A program made the position numbers and the translations under genes. From Kitagawia praeruptora (lineage: Eukaryota > Streptophyta > Magnoliopsida > Apiales > Apiaceae), in contig CM075351.1 of the NCBI GenBank assembly GCA_037693485.1, positions 17,975,001 to 18,039,000 of the forward strand: a DNA stretch of 64,000 bases. The letters run 5' to 3'. The notes under the pieces are model-generated. The model was not told where the DNA came from, made no database searches, and saw nothing but the letters and a program-made list of their open reading frames with translations. This document shows, in pieces, positions 33,050-44,699 of this stretch (position 1 is its first letter; every line of letters begins with the position of its first letter).

Positions 33050-36000
33050 TGTGACACCCCCCAAATCCGGGGTCAGAAGATTTGGTTGCCACGCAAAAAT
33101 CCTCAAAATAAAACATCTGTTTAATAATAATCATCCATTTGTGATTGTCCAACACTGGAAATATAACATCTGTGACCCCAAACATACCAAGATCTTTTAA
33201 GGTTATAGGGCTAGAAACAAGAATCCAAATTCCATTAGATAAAAAGCATTCCTTCTTTACAACATTCTCTTAGATCAAATCTTAAACCACTGGTGTAACT
33301 TCGATAAGAAGTACGCCAGGCTAACTAGACCATCACATAATAATAATAATAAATATTATAACTCAAATATATAAAATAGATCTTACACTAAATCCAGACA
33401 TCCTGAGCCAAGTCATCTTCGAAATAGCATCATGCTTCTTCTCTTTCTGAACTGAGCGGATAAGTCTCGCTAAACCACCTTACTGAAATGTTAGGATTTA
33501 CAACAGCAAGTATGAGCGAAAGAAATGCTCAGCAAGCGTATAAAAATTTTGATAAAAAAATCAGGATAAGTGGGGCATAAAATCAACTGAAATGTAAAAC
33601 AGTTTATAGAGAAACTGAATCAAGAACTGTGATATAATTCAAACCATAACTGAAATCATTTGGCATGTCATAAAAATGAATCATCTGCCAACTCACAATA
33701 TATAATAGCCATTCTGGCGATATGGATTGGATATATAAAAAATAAAGACAAAACACCATTGCCCCCTGATCAGGTTCAAAAGCAATGGGACCCTTTATAC
33801 TACCACCGGTACATTTCTATACCCGTGTGTATAACCCGGATTTCATGAGGGTACCAAAATAGGCAAGTAATGTTAGCCTATAGGAAGATGGAATGGTTAC
33901 CATATCCTCCTTAAATATTGCTGGACCATGGTAGCAACCATGGCCTCCTACGCTTTCCAATAAATATTGCTGGACCATGATAGCAATCATGGCCTCCTAC
34001 GCTTTACCATTTTCCAATCCAATAGAGCAATTTCCGAATTCAACAGGAAATGCTTAGTTTCACATACAGTTCACATCCCTATTATTTACTACGATAATAA
34101 GGATATGAAGAGTTTATCTTAAACGATTCCCCACATCAAAGGTACCAATATCAAGCAACTGCATTTGCACAAAAATATTTAAGAATCACGAATAGCTCTG
34201 AACAATAGCTATTCGTCATGATATGAATCAATGAAACATAAAATAAACAGTGTTTAAGATGAAAAAGAAAATACTTGCCTTTGGTCCTTAGCTGTTACGC
34301 AAAGTCGAGGTAACACATCCACCTTCTTCTTCTATCTTACGTCATCACATCCTCTGTTGTAATCATTCGTTGGTAAGACGCTCTTGCGATTGCCACGAGT
34401 CTGATCCGTTGACATCGAACCCGCGCGTCTACTTCTATAGTTAAACATAAGCAGTGTCTCTGTCGGAAGAAAATAATTGGAAATGTCCCCTTTGAACATA
34501 GGCATTTTCCCGGTGTTAAAACACCTCACCAGTAAACCAGCAATTCCACAAACAATACTTTCATCTCCAACCTTCTTCATAACAATCCACAAATAATACT
34601 GCATCCATCTCCCACCTTCCTCATAACCCACAAAGAATATTTCATCAACCTCCAACTTCCTTTATTAAACATCTACTTATCTCCGCTGACAAATCTAAGT
34701 CAATATTCAACAATTAATCCTTGAAAGATTTATTCTAATTCTCGATAAAGAAATAGAAATATAAATATAACACTTAACCCTCGAAATAAACACTTCGTCC
34801 TAAAAATAAATATAAATCTGACAATCCTAGTCAGTATTTCAAAGAAAACATCGTCTATTCTTAGCGACATCTTATAACATAAATCATATAAACAATTAAT
34901 CACCAATTAAATATATATCGGGCAAAAACTCGAATTATATCATAACCTTCGATACTTAATACCTTAATAATTCACATTGCACGTAAAGAGACTCAATAAG
35001 TAAATCACATAATCACATAGCACGTTGATCAGATCATAAAAAGATTTTATCCAATATTTTTAAAACAGAAAACGGGTCAAAACCCTAATTATCGGATATA
35101 ACCGACTCAATAAAAAGGTTTGGTAAAAAGTCGACCAAAATTTAAAAGTTGAATTTTAACTTAAAACTATTTTTATAAGAACCGGGTCATTTTTCTAATT
35201 CCAGAAATACTTTTCTCGTTGAAAACGGACAAACGGTTTAATTAATACGCAATTAATAAGAATAATTCAATTAATAATTAAATTAATTGAATATTCAAAT
35301 TAATTATTTATTAATCAACTCAATCGATAGATAATCCTCAAAACATTTATCTTATTCTTCGATAAAGAAACATGATAATCAATTAATCCACAAGACACGA
35401 TTATTCCTCGAAACAATAATTAATCCTGGAGATACATCATTAATCCTCAAATCAGATACATATATACTTGTCACGTAACCAATCAACACATAGCACGGAT
35501 ACGACTCACCATTAAAAGAGCACTCAAATTATTATTATAATATTTAAAAGTATTTTTAGAATAATTAAAAGAATTTTAAAAGATTTAAATAACCCTTCCC
35601 GAATCGAAAAGGATCATTAATAAACCCTTTGGTTAATTATTGGATCCCAAAAATATTTTAATAAATATTTAATCTGGGTTTATAAATAATTTTAGAATTT
35701 TAAAACTATTTTTACCGCTCCCGGATTATTTTTAGAATTTTAAAACAATTTTATTACATTTTAAACAAATAAAACAAATAAAGAAATAAATATTAAAGGT
35801 AAAATAATATTTAGAAAATAAATAAATCATTTTGTTTTCCAAAATAATTAAATCTGATTATTTTCAATTATATTTAAATAATATTTAATTAATTAAATTA
35901 ATTGATTAACATTAATTAACCAATCAATTTAAATTAATTAAGATATTAGCTAATTAAATTTAAAATAATCAAATAAAATAAATTTTCAAATAAAATAATT

Positions 36001-37457
36001 TATTAAAATTTTAAAACTATTTTTTCGAAATTAAAAATAAATTTTCGGAATTTAAAAATGATTTTTCGAATTTCTGAAAATAAAATTCGAATTTATAATA
36101 AATTTTTGAAAATAATTTTCTAAAATCATTTTTCAGAAATTGATTTCAGATTTTAAAGATCAAATGGGTACTATTCATCACCATCTTCACTGTTCTTCGT
36201 ATGAATGCTCGAAGAACATCACCACCATCAATGGCAGTTTTCCCAGAAACCGGTCACCGGAAATTTTTTCCGGCAACCTCCGGCGACCACAAAAACGTAC
36301 CAATCGTTACGTTTTAAAGCACCAACACACTCCAAATCACCTCCTAAACACAACCACACCATCCGTTCAAACCCAGCATCAACCAAAACAAGAATCCGGC
36401 TAAAATTCGAACAAAGTCCGGTGACCTCACCGGCAAAATTCGATTTTACTCATTTCTCAACCAAATCCAACGTTTTATACACCAAAACGAAGCTTATTAC
36501 TCATACAATCTATACCAATCATCAACAACAGCAACAAATCACTCAAGAACCCAGAAATAAAAATCAAAATTTCTCACCCACACAAAAATTCGATTTTCAT
36601 ATTTAAGCTACGAAAAATCAAGGAAAAATCATGATAAATCTCCTGGAAGCATAAGCAATCTGTAGGTACTAACCATATCAACAACAAATCATCCTACAAT
36701 CCATACCAAATTTAATTCATACGAAAATTAAATAAAAAAATAAAAAATTTCGATCGAGGCATACACACATATCAACACCTACATAAACATGTAGTAGAGA
36801 TCAAGAGCTTCAGTTTGGTTACTCACATGATTGATTTGGACTCCGGTAACACTGTCAAAAAGTGGTTTGATTCTCAAGAACACCAAGAACACAATTTCCA
36901 GAATTTTCAGAAAATAAAATCAAAAATCTGATTTTTGATTAATTTTAACAATTAATAATAAAATTCTGCTATTTATATAAATCTGAAAATTAATACCCCA
37001 AAAATATTTTTAACCCCTAATTAAAATTATTAAGCCCTAAAAATAATTTTTATGGGATAAAAATGTAAAATTTTTATTTTTAAACAAATACAATATATAT
37101 GTCAAAATTCCCCAAAAATTTTGAATTTTACAAAAATTACAACATAATACATTTTTGAACATCCCATTATTATATGAAAATAATTTTATGAAAAACAGGG
37201 CCTCGAATCCAGTACAGGGGCTGGGTCCGGAATTTAAAATGCAAAATAACTGTATTATAAAAATATAAAAATTACAGAAAAATAGAATAAAATATTCTAT
37301 GATACACAGAAGTCACATAACACGTATGAGATAATTTTCCTATTTAATAAAAATCATAATGCGTTTAAATGCATTAAAAATAAACTAACACACATTAAAA
37401 TCAACTAAAAATATATTTTAATATAATAAATTACACGTAATTTTTCGGGTCGTTACA
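33050..37457 (-). repeat. 5' LTR of the LARD (4,408 bp)
   Basis: Same length as 27316-31723 and, wherever compared, the same sequence. It is upstream in the sense direction. Confidence 0.92.
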
Positions 37458-37469
37458 CTCTCCCGACTC

Positions 37470-38047
37470 TCTCTCCACTCTCAATCGAAGAAGCTCGGTT
37501 CGAACCCCAGTTCGAAGCTCAGTTCGAAGAGGCTCCAAAGCTCGAATTGGTAAGCTCAATATATTTGTTTATAGATTTGTATGTATGTTAATCGTTTCAA
37601 AGCATGCATTTTGTTAAAAATCAATTGGGGGTTGTTAAAAATCAAAACCCTAATTTTTAAAATTGGGGGTTTTGTTTATTGGTGTTTGTAATTGTCTTTT
37701 TATGTTCACATATGTATTGCCTGTTTGATTTTGTGCGTTTCTCTAAATGTTAATTATTGTAAATGCATAAATACTAATTAGTTAATTATTGTACATGCAT
37801 AAATACTAATTAGTTATTTATTTTGATATGTGTTTTTTGGTTGCTGCTTTTTTGACTAGGCCTGCTTAGATTTGGAACTTGAGTTTTTATTTTTGTTATT
37901 TGTGTAAAAGGTGTATTCATTTTTAGGCTCATTTGTTGAAGTGTGCGTGTGTTTAGACTAATTCAAAGTGATTTAGTCTGCAAATTATAATATGATTGAT
38001 TGGTATTAGTGAGACTGATGATTTGTTAATGTATTATTAGTGTAGTT
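37470..38047 (+). other. Probable captured 5' UTR exon and intron
   Basis: A CGAAGCTC-rich leader (37490-37550) ends at a good donor (ATTG|GTAAGCTC, about 37551). It is followed by a T-rich intron-like stretch up to the AGO4-like exon. A leader intron before the first coding exon would fit a captured promoter-proximal gene segment. This is inference. Confidence 0.4.
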
Positions 38048-38188
38048 GATGAGGCTTTGCCACCTCCTCCTCCCGTACCTGCAGATGTTGTACCCCTTCA
38101 TGTTGAAGGAGATTCCGAGCCTGTAGTCAAGAAGCCGCCTGCACGAGTGCCTATAGCCAGGCATGGCCTGACATCGAAAGGGAGCAAA
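38048..38188 (+). pseudogene. AGO4-clade Argonaute fragment a (N-terminus)
   Basis: 47 codons reading DEALPPPPPVPADVVP ... KKPPARVPIARHGLTSKG. The poly-Pro start followed by a basic PVRVP-ARxG-type segment is the N-terminal signature of the AGO4/AGO6/AGO9 clade, proteins that bind 24-nt siRNAs and guide DNA methylation. The match ends abruptly at GSK and a stop follows 6 codons later, so the block that normally comes next is missing. It lies on the plus strand with fragments b and c, inside the CACTA element. Confidence 0.75.
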
Positions 38189-38280
38189 GTTCACTTTTGC
38201 ATTTCACTTTGAATTGTCTTGTATCTTTGTTTGTGCTATGCATTAAGGTAAACTTAATTTAAGCATATGTACCTCTGCAG

Positions 38281-38375
38281 GTTGCTCTTTTCTATGAAGA
38301 TGGTCGTCCAGTTGGAGCTCTTCCAAGAAACAAGATAGAATTCACTGTTGTGCTCCAGGATATCTCATCAAATAG
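38281..38375 (+). pseudogene. AGO4-clade Argonaute fragment b (N domain)
   Basis: Follows a good acceptor (CTCTGCAG) and ends at a donor (AATAG|GTATG). It reads VALFYEDGRPV then GALPRNKIEFTVVLQDISSN. Both halves match the Argonaute N domain of the AGO4 clade, but the roughly 35-45 residues that normally lie between them are deleted. Retained splice borders show that it was captured as genomic DNA and not through an mRNA copy. Confidence 0.82.
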
Positions 38376-38456
38376 GTATGCTCTTTTTAAATTTACATAC
38401 ATGAAGTGGCTCCTCTCTGTCATCGCCTAATTATTGTTGTTTTTATTTTGAAAGAG

Positions 38457-38622
38457 CAATAGAAGTAGTAGTCCTCACGCTGATGGAAGTCCCAATGAGA
38501 CTGACCGGAAATGGATGAGAAGACCATATCAGTCCAAAACATACAAGGTGGAGATATCCTATGTTGCAAGGATTCCTATGCAGGCTATTGCACAAGCCTT
38601 GCGTTCTTTCATAATGATTTGA
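38457..38622 (+). pseudogene. AGO4-clade Argonaute fragment c (N domain end)
   Basis: Reads SNRSSSPHADGSPNETDRKW then MRRPYQSKTYKVEISYVARI and PMQAIAQALR, matching the next Argonaute segment (Ser/Asn-rich loop, RRP-SK, VEISYAAKIP). It joins in frame to fragment b if the acceptor is at 38455-38456. A stop (38620-38622) comes just after the homology ends, so no PAZ, MID or PIWI domain follows. At most a truncated N-domain peptide could be made. Confidence 0.85.
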
Positions 38623-39195
38623 ATAACTTTACTTATGTTAGTGGTGGAGTTCTTGTAAAACTTTTCCCTAGACATATCAGATCGTAAGAGTAACTAGTAA
38701 ACTGCACAGGCATTTCAAAACCAATTACTCACTAATCAATGTTAAACAACTAGCTACATGTAGAGCAGTAGTATGGGCATTATCGTTGGCTTATTGCGAA
38801 CTGTATGATATATTTGTATTAGAAAATAGTGAGATTGAAAGTTAAAAACAACATAAACAGCTCAACTTTCTTTAGAGCTTTTAGTGTAGCCATTAAATAT
38901 TTGCTAGAACAGGAAAACCTCCTTGTAGATGTTTCCTATAATTAAACTCTTGTAAGGGGACTTATATATGCACTTTGATCAGATAATATGCATTGACTGT
39001 TTCATTATGCCAATTCGTGTGCGGCGTGCCTACCATGACATTTTCGATAGATATAGCTTGAAATTAATTTTCGATAGATATAACCACAGGTTTTCTATTA
39101 TGTATTGCCGAGATGTTTTGTTTTTGTATTAATAAAGTCCTTGTGGTTACTTGAAGTTGTCAACCATTTACATATGTATCTCCTTTTCTTAACAG
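38623..39195 (+). other. Intron-like or junction DNA between captured fragments
   Basis: AT-rich, no homology recognised. It ends in a pyrimidine-rich acceptor (CTTTTCTTAACAG) at 39195. Confidence 0.4.
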
Positions 39196-39374
39196 CGTGA
39201 AAGAGAAATCTCTACGATTGAGGATCCTTTCGAAGCTCCAACATATAATATCCCACAAAAACCGGTGACATTTACTGAGGGAGCTTCATACAGTCTTGTC
39301 ATTCTTGTAGGTCTTGGAATAGCTGCTGCCGCAGCCTATGGTGTTTTCTCGGAGCTTATATTTTATCCAAAAGA
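39196..39374 (+). pseudogene. TIM21 fragment, exon with membrane anchor
   Basis: Reads REREISTIEDPFEAPTYNIP and KPVTFTEGASYSLVILVGLG, then a hydrophobic Ala-rich span and ELIFYPKE. This matches the region around the single transmembrane helix of plant TIM21, a subunit of the TIM23 inner-membrane import complex in mitochondria. The exon has clean borders: acceptor AACAG at 39195 and donor GA|GTATAA at 39375. Upstream mitochondrial presequence exons are absent. Confidence 0.8.
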
Positions 39375-39507
39375 GTATAACCTAAGTACTTATCTAGCAT
39401 TTTCATCTAATCTTTCGAATATCATCTAATTTTTTGAATAGTGGAATCTTCTAGATTATTTGCATCTTTCTTCATTTTCTGAAATCGAAAACTGCTTTTA
39501 TACATAG

Positions 39508-39556
39508 GTACAAGGTCTTTGGAATAGCTCTGAAAAGGGTTCAGAATCACAGTCAG
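39508..39556 (+). pseudogene. TIM21 fragment, next exon
   Basis: YKVFGIALKRVQNHSQ, bounded by acceptor CATAG and donor CAG|GTTTC. It joins in frame to the previous exon (PKE-YKVFG), exactly as TIM21 continues. The remaining intermembrane-space domain is not present downstream. Confidence 0.8.
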
Positions 39557-40755
39557 GTTTCTTTAATGCTAAAATTAACTTTATGATGCTGTAATTTTGT
39601 ATTCTCTTGGATGTTTTTTTTACTAATTATTCTCTTGGATGTTGTAACCTGTAACATAAAACTTTAATAGAATATTTCACTTTGCGCAATTAAAATATTC
39701 AACTAATATAATTTGTATAAAAGTATCTTCAACATTTGCATGATCAAATCTTAATATAATCCGTCACCATGACAGCCAATAAAAGTCATCATTATTTTTA
39801 CTCATATTTACATCCTCTTCTTTTTGCTTGACCAAAATTTAATATTAATTTAGCTTTGGGTAAAAATTTATCTCCGCCAATGTAATCTCCTCTAGTACAC
39901 TGCTGGCCTTAGGAAGTCTTCTCTGCTGCTTACTTGTGCTGTCTTGTACTCTTAAATATTAGCAAGTAGGCAAACTGGCCATCTGGGCTCTGTAAGTCAA
40001 TATCTATATGTGAATGTCACTATATATATATGTCCTTTATGTATTATTTATCTAAAACTATGACAACTTGGGAATGTTAGACTATGAAATAGTATTTTGG
40101 AGTTGTAGTTCAGTTTTGTTTGTGTCGTAATGGGCTGTAATATGAATAAGTATGAATGATCGATACGTTGTAAAAAAACGATTGGTCTATGCAAATAAGT
40201 ATGAATCAGTACAATGATCGATTGATTAACTAAAGTCCATGTACTATGGTTCAGCATAGGTACTTGTTTCTAACAATGCCTATTCCAACTTACAGTTGGC
40301 AAATCTGGATTTAGTAGTCTCGGTCTTTTTGTCACTTGGTCATACTTCTGGCAAGACGCACAAGCTAGACATGAAAGGTCCTGGAGGACGTGGGGAAGTT
40401 GAAGTGGCCGTTTCTGTTGTCTTAGGTACTTGTTTCTGCCTCCTCCTTCAGTCGAGATGTGATACCTAAAAGCTTCTTTTGCTTTGGTTACATGCTTTCA
40501 GCCCCACAAGTCTGAATCTGTGTGTATAAATGACTATTATAGCTTTTTCCTTAGCCCTTCTCATCTTCATGGCATGCATTCAGAATTAAGGCCAAACAAA
40601 TGCTGAAAAAAATGCACAAACACTTTGACCTATACACTATCTGTTGAATTCCTTTGCGCTTTACCTGATTAATCAGTATTGGTGAACTACATTGATGGCG
40701 AGCCTTATGTAAATGTAACCATATTTACTTTATAGAATCTTTGTTGCAATTTCAG
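39557..40755 (+). other. Intron-like DNA, no further exon recognised
   Basis: About 1.2 kb. A short GC-richer patch near 40350-40430 (one frame reads KLDMKGPGGRGEVEVAVSVVL) may be another captured exon, but I do not recognise it. Confidence 0.35.
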
Positions 40756-40979
40756 ATGGAAGCATGCAGGGATTATGTTCTTCATCAGTTAAATCATCCA
40801 AGAAAAAATCCTGGATCAGGGAAACAGTACGCAGAGCAGCAATTGTTGCATCTGTAACTACAAAGCATGTATATGCAGCTGATGCAAGCCAGAGTTCTGA
40901 TAAGATGCATCCACTCAAGTGTTGTTTGATGTCCATATCTTTGCCTTGGGAGTGTATTGCTTATGACCTTTTATTTAAG
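40756..40979 (+). pseudogene. Captured exon of an unrecognised plant gene
   Basis: 75 open codons between acceptor TTTCAG and donor AAG|GTGAGA. The frame is rich in conserved-looking residues: SSSVKSSKKKSWIRETVRRA, then SVTTKHVYAADASQSS and KCCLMSISLPWECIAYDLLF. The clean borders and normal amino-acid mix argue for a real exon. A possible continuation starts at 41205 after GTATGCAG (TLMQDLVILPSSRIAVDQP). I do not recognise the family. Confidence 0.55.
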
Positions 40980-41538
40980 GTGAGAATCAGTGTATTATCT
41001 TCATCTCTCCCTCTCCCCCCCTCCTTTCTCTCTTTCTGATTCTTTAACTTGATTCCTTTTGCTGTCCTGATAAAGCTCTCATTATTATTACATCCATGCA
41101 TCTTCTGCTAGATTACTGTTTGAGAAAAGTAAAAAGAATTAACCGGGGTAAAGTGGTCGATTGATGAATTGCAAATGGTCTGACAGGATTTTTTTTGTAT
41201 GCAGTACACCCTAATGCAAGACCTAGTTATTTTACCATCTTCAAGGATTGCGGTGGACCAACCTGTTATTCAGGAGCCAGTTTATCTTAATATTTGTTTA
41301 TTATCATTGCTTCAGTTTTGGAATATTATTGATTTGTTATCTTGGGCTTGTGCAGGAGTTATGCTCTCTTTTATATATGAATTACCATTGTCAGTTTTGC
41401 AATCTACTCATTGATTTTACTGCTGGTGCGCCAATATATATAAGGCCATATGTTCAGTGGCGTTTGAATTTTTTCACTTTCTTCTTTTCCTTCCTTTTGT
41501 TAATTATGCATTATTTATCGTTTACATATGTTTTACAG

Positions 41539-41597
41539 TGAATACTAAGGTGGATATGCGGTTTACTGTCAAAGATGCACATTGGTTAAATGACTGA
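41539..41597 (+). pseudogene. ICT1/RF-1-type release factor fragment
   Basis: After the acceptor TTTTACAG the frame reads NTKVDMRFTVKDAHWLND and then stops. NTKVDMRF is the sequence that follows the GGQ loop in bacterial-type release factors and their organellar relatives such as ICT1, which free stalled peptides from mitochondrial ribosomes. Only one exon start is present and the GGQ exon is not visible. The stop may be a mutation of this copy or a junction. Confidence 0.6.
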
Positions 41598-42014
41598 GTC
41601 AAGGAGCTGAATAGCGGATCATACAGTGAACACAAGGGATTGGCTATGTTTCGGTACATTGTGGAATAAAGTGTTGGTTTTGGTCTGGACATGATGATTT
41701 GGACTTGCATGATTAATATAGTTATATGTTTGCTACTGTCTAGAATTATTTTGGTGTAGGTTTGATTATAAGTAGTCATTTTGGCTTTGTTCACTGATGT
41801 AAGAATGGTGTAAATGCTAGATTTTTTTTTGTTAATGATATATTCATTTTTGTTTATTTTGGTGCATAAATATAGCAAAATTCTATTGTGTAAATATTGT
41901 ATCATGAAATTGATATTCAAATCAGTAAACAACAATAGTTACATAAAATAAAAGAGATGTGTGTGACAACAAAAGACAACGGTTAATTAGAAGAAAGATA
42001 ATGAATTTAAATTA
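41598..42014 (+). other. Tail of the captured region, no exon recognised
   Basis: AT-rich sequence up to the right subterminal repeats of the CACTA element. It has the look of a 3' UTR (TTTTGGTGCATAAATATAG), but this cannot be tied to a gene. Confidence 0.35.
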
Positions 42015-42466
42015 AAAACCGATGTCTATGGGACCTCATACATCAGTTTTAAACACAAGAAACCAATGTAATAGATATCTTCAATATCGTCTAAAACCGA
42101 TGTCTAATGTGATATTATACATCAGTTTTCTTAATATCTACTGATGTTAATAAAGGCTTAGACATCAATATTTGGAAAAAAACAGATGTCTATGTCGAAT
42201 TATTCTATGTTTGCTACATGTTAAATAACAACTAAGACCTCTAATATAACAATTCAAAAGATAACCTCATGCAGTTAACCCAAGAAGATAGTTCATAAAC
42301 ATCAGAAATATTTTTAAAACTGATGTATTATACGCTATAAGACATCGGCCAGAAACCGATGTCTAAACGTTCAGACTTTAGACATCACCGACAAAGACAT
42401 CGGTCAGAATTTTTCAAAGACATCGGCCAGAAACCGATGTCTATTAGCGTTTTTTTAGTAGTGAAT

Positions 42467-43321
42467 CTACACTAAAATCTAGGTTCTCAAATACAAGGGG
42501 GGTGAGGGGGTATTTATAGGACAAAGATTAGGGTTGAGGGGTGTGTTGGGTGAATCTCCACCATACACCTTTTAATGTGGTGGAGAAATCCTAGCCATCT
42601 AATTATTTCCTTCCTCCTTAAGCTTTGTTGAGTGGATCTTGGCCATACACTTATTTAATGTGTTGGGATGATCTCCACCTTCCACATGTCTTTAAAGATT
42701 CCTTTTCCTCCAAGCTCCTAATTCTTTATCCTTTTTTCATTTAAGTCCTTTTTCTTCCTCTTTTTCCCTTCCTTGTACTTTATTACTTTATTTTACCATT
42801 TCTTTATTTATTCACGAATTTCCCGAAATGCAACAAAATAATTTATTAAAATACGAGTTCAAACAACAAATAGGTAATAAAAATATGCAAAAATATGCAC
42901 TTATCATATATCAAACCCTAATATATAAGAGTTTTAATACTTTATAAGGAAATATATGCAATATATCCCAAACTAAGTTGGATTCCAATTGTGAAATTCG
43001 TATTCTGTCTTTCAGGTCTGTTTTTAGGTTGCTCCAGTTACAACTGTGATGTTAAACCATTTCTGAATTAAAGATGATTTCGTTCTTTTCGCGTGGGCAA
43101 TAAAATCACCAAAATTCGACTTCAAGAACCCAATTTATGGTGGCAATAAAATCACCAAAATCCGATTTCTAGAACCCAATTTATGGCCCAAGCAGTGATG
43201 TTTGCACAAATTGCTAGATAAATAATGAAATGGACTCAGCGTACATTAATTACCCACCAACTAAAACTCCCCATCTTATCAACTCAAGACTGCCAACTCA
43301 TTTTGTAGATTTTTTTAGATA
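42467..43321. other. Right flank of the CACTA; includes a 46-bp tandem duplication
   Basis: Continues the sequence broken at 26743. Two units of GGCAATAAAATCACC...CCCAATTTATG lie at 43096-43141 and 43142-43187. The word GCACTTATCA (about 42897) and the general make-up resemble the end of a Gypsy LTR. No partner LTR was found. Confidence 0.4.
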
Positions 43322-43580
43322 CTCCCTCCGTTCAAATTAGTAGTCCACTTTCAAGAAAATTTTGTTTCAAAATAATTGTCTCATTCCTACTTTCAAAGCA
43401 ATTTTTTACTTAAACTTCCCATATTACCCTTGAGTTTTAATTTCCAAGATTGACTTTATGTAGTTATTTATCCAACCAATACAATAAATATGGGTAAATA
43501 TGGAATTAGATCATTAATAAATGAATTTCTTAATATGTGTAATTTTTTGAAAGTGGACTACTAATTTGAAACAGAGGGAG
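43322..43580. mobile_element. Stowaway-like MITE
   Basis: About 259 bp with inverted ends CTCCCTCCGTTCAAATTAGT / ACTAATTTGAAACAGAGGGAG, the Tc1/Mariner-related Stowaway terminus. The left flank is TA; the right flank (TG) has mutated. Confidence 0.8.
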
Positions 43581-43734
43581 TGCTTTTTTTGGTTCTCTAG
43601 CATTACTCTTTAGTGAAACAATGTATTTGTATATTTCAAGATTTTGACATTATATCATGTATATCAGAATATATGTGCATTGGTTAAAATAAAGTCATCA
43701 CTAACATTGTACCCAAAATATAGCATGGATAGTA

Positions 43735-44071
43735 TTTAGGCTCATGGGGATCTTGAGGCTCAATCAATGAGCAAGAAGAATGTTATTGTAGCATAAATGC
43801 GATGATGAGAAGGCTTCCAAGGCATGGAGAGGTTCCTGAGGTCTACAAGAGAACCTGACGAGGACAAGGTGTGCCTCCTGTGTGTTTGGTCGCGAGCGAG
43901 CCATAACCCATTTTAGTATGATATTGTTCGCTTTGGGTCGAGCCCGCACGGATTTGTTTTTGGGCAATTACAAAAGGCCTCATACTAATGGAGTTAACTG
44001 ACTGCTCTATATACAAGAGAATTATATCTTATCTCCTCGATGTGGTACTTGGGTTGACATCACCCAACAAT
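43735..44071 (-). repeat. Probable Copia-type LTR fragment
   Basis: On the minus strand a purine tract (GGAGGGGAGGAT, ending near 44072) is followed by TGTTGGGTGATGTCAACCC, a plausible polypurine tract and LTR start. The sequence then contains AGTACCACATCGAGGAG and ACAATATCATACTAAAATGGG, words common in plant Copia LTRs. No partner LTR was found. Confidence 0.45.
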
Positions 44072-44699
44072 CCTCCCCTCCAACCAAGAACCACATGACC
44101 CGTGATCTTACACCTATGATTAATCTGTCTACATCTTGCACCGCTGCCTGAATACCTTTTAGGAAGACTTTCGACACAAGAAACCTGTTGTTTTAGGAAT
44201 TTCGTAATAATACGAAATCGGAGGGGTGTTGGAATAATAGAGCGAATTGTATGAATGTGGTTGTTTTAGGGGATTAGGGTTTATGAAAAAAGAGGGGGCT
44301 GGATTTGGCAGATGTCTCGCTTTGTCTCGTGTATCGGATTCCATATATGCCAAGATGTCTACGTACCTATTTATATAGAATCAAGCCTACGTAGTTCTGT
44401 GCAATTGTGTTTATCCATAGGAGACTTTAGGGATAAACTTTGTTAATGTGGTAATTACTGATTTTATCTGATTTAATCTTGTCGTTGTGATATCTTCCTG
44501 ATTTGAAGAATATCGTTTTAAGATATTTTCAATTTATTGATTGATTAGATTGATTATTTCTTCGTTTCAGAGAGAGGATAAAACTTAGCGGTTAAGCAAT
44601 TATTATTAATCTGAATTAATAATTAATAATATATTAGAAATTTGGGAGATTATTAGACATGCCAAAAATATGGCATAATAGAACCCAACAGATCTCCAA

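Larger units (their letters stand above)
27316..37457 (-). mobile_element. LARD-type Gypsy retrotransposon
   Basis: Two LTRs of exactly 4,408 bp surround only 1,326 bp of internal DNA; the target duplication is CTCTC (27311-27315 and 37458-37462). The internal region has a tRNA-iMet primer-binding site at its right end and a polypurine tract at its left end, so the element reads on the minus strand. No gag or complete pol gene is present. Large LTRs with a non-coding centre define LARDs. Both LTRs carry identical short open frames at a constant 5,734-bp offset, so they are at or near identity and the insertion is very recent. Confidence 0.9.
26744..42463. mobile_element. Non-autonomous CACTA element carrying host gene fragments (Pack-CACTA)
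   Basis: Starts CACTACTAAAAATCTG and ends with the inverse GTTTTTTTAGTAGTG. The ends pair over about 28 bp and are flanked by the 3-bp duplication AAT (26741-26743 and 42464-42466). Both subterminal zones hold many direct and inverted ACATCGGTTT/AAACCGATGTC repeats (26755-26955 and 42015-42445). Total span is 15,720 bp, of which 10,147 bp is a later LARD insertion with one copy of its target duplication, leaving about 5.6 kb of CACTA. No TPase or TNP-type gene was found. The interior instead holds exons of at least three host genes with their intron borders. Confidence 0.88.

Noticed and set aside
26744..42463. A hidden CACTA transposase gene
   Set aside because: No long frame or recognisable TNP2-like motif in the non-LARD parts of the element.
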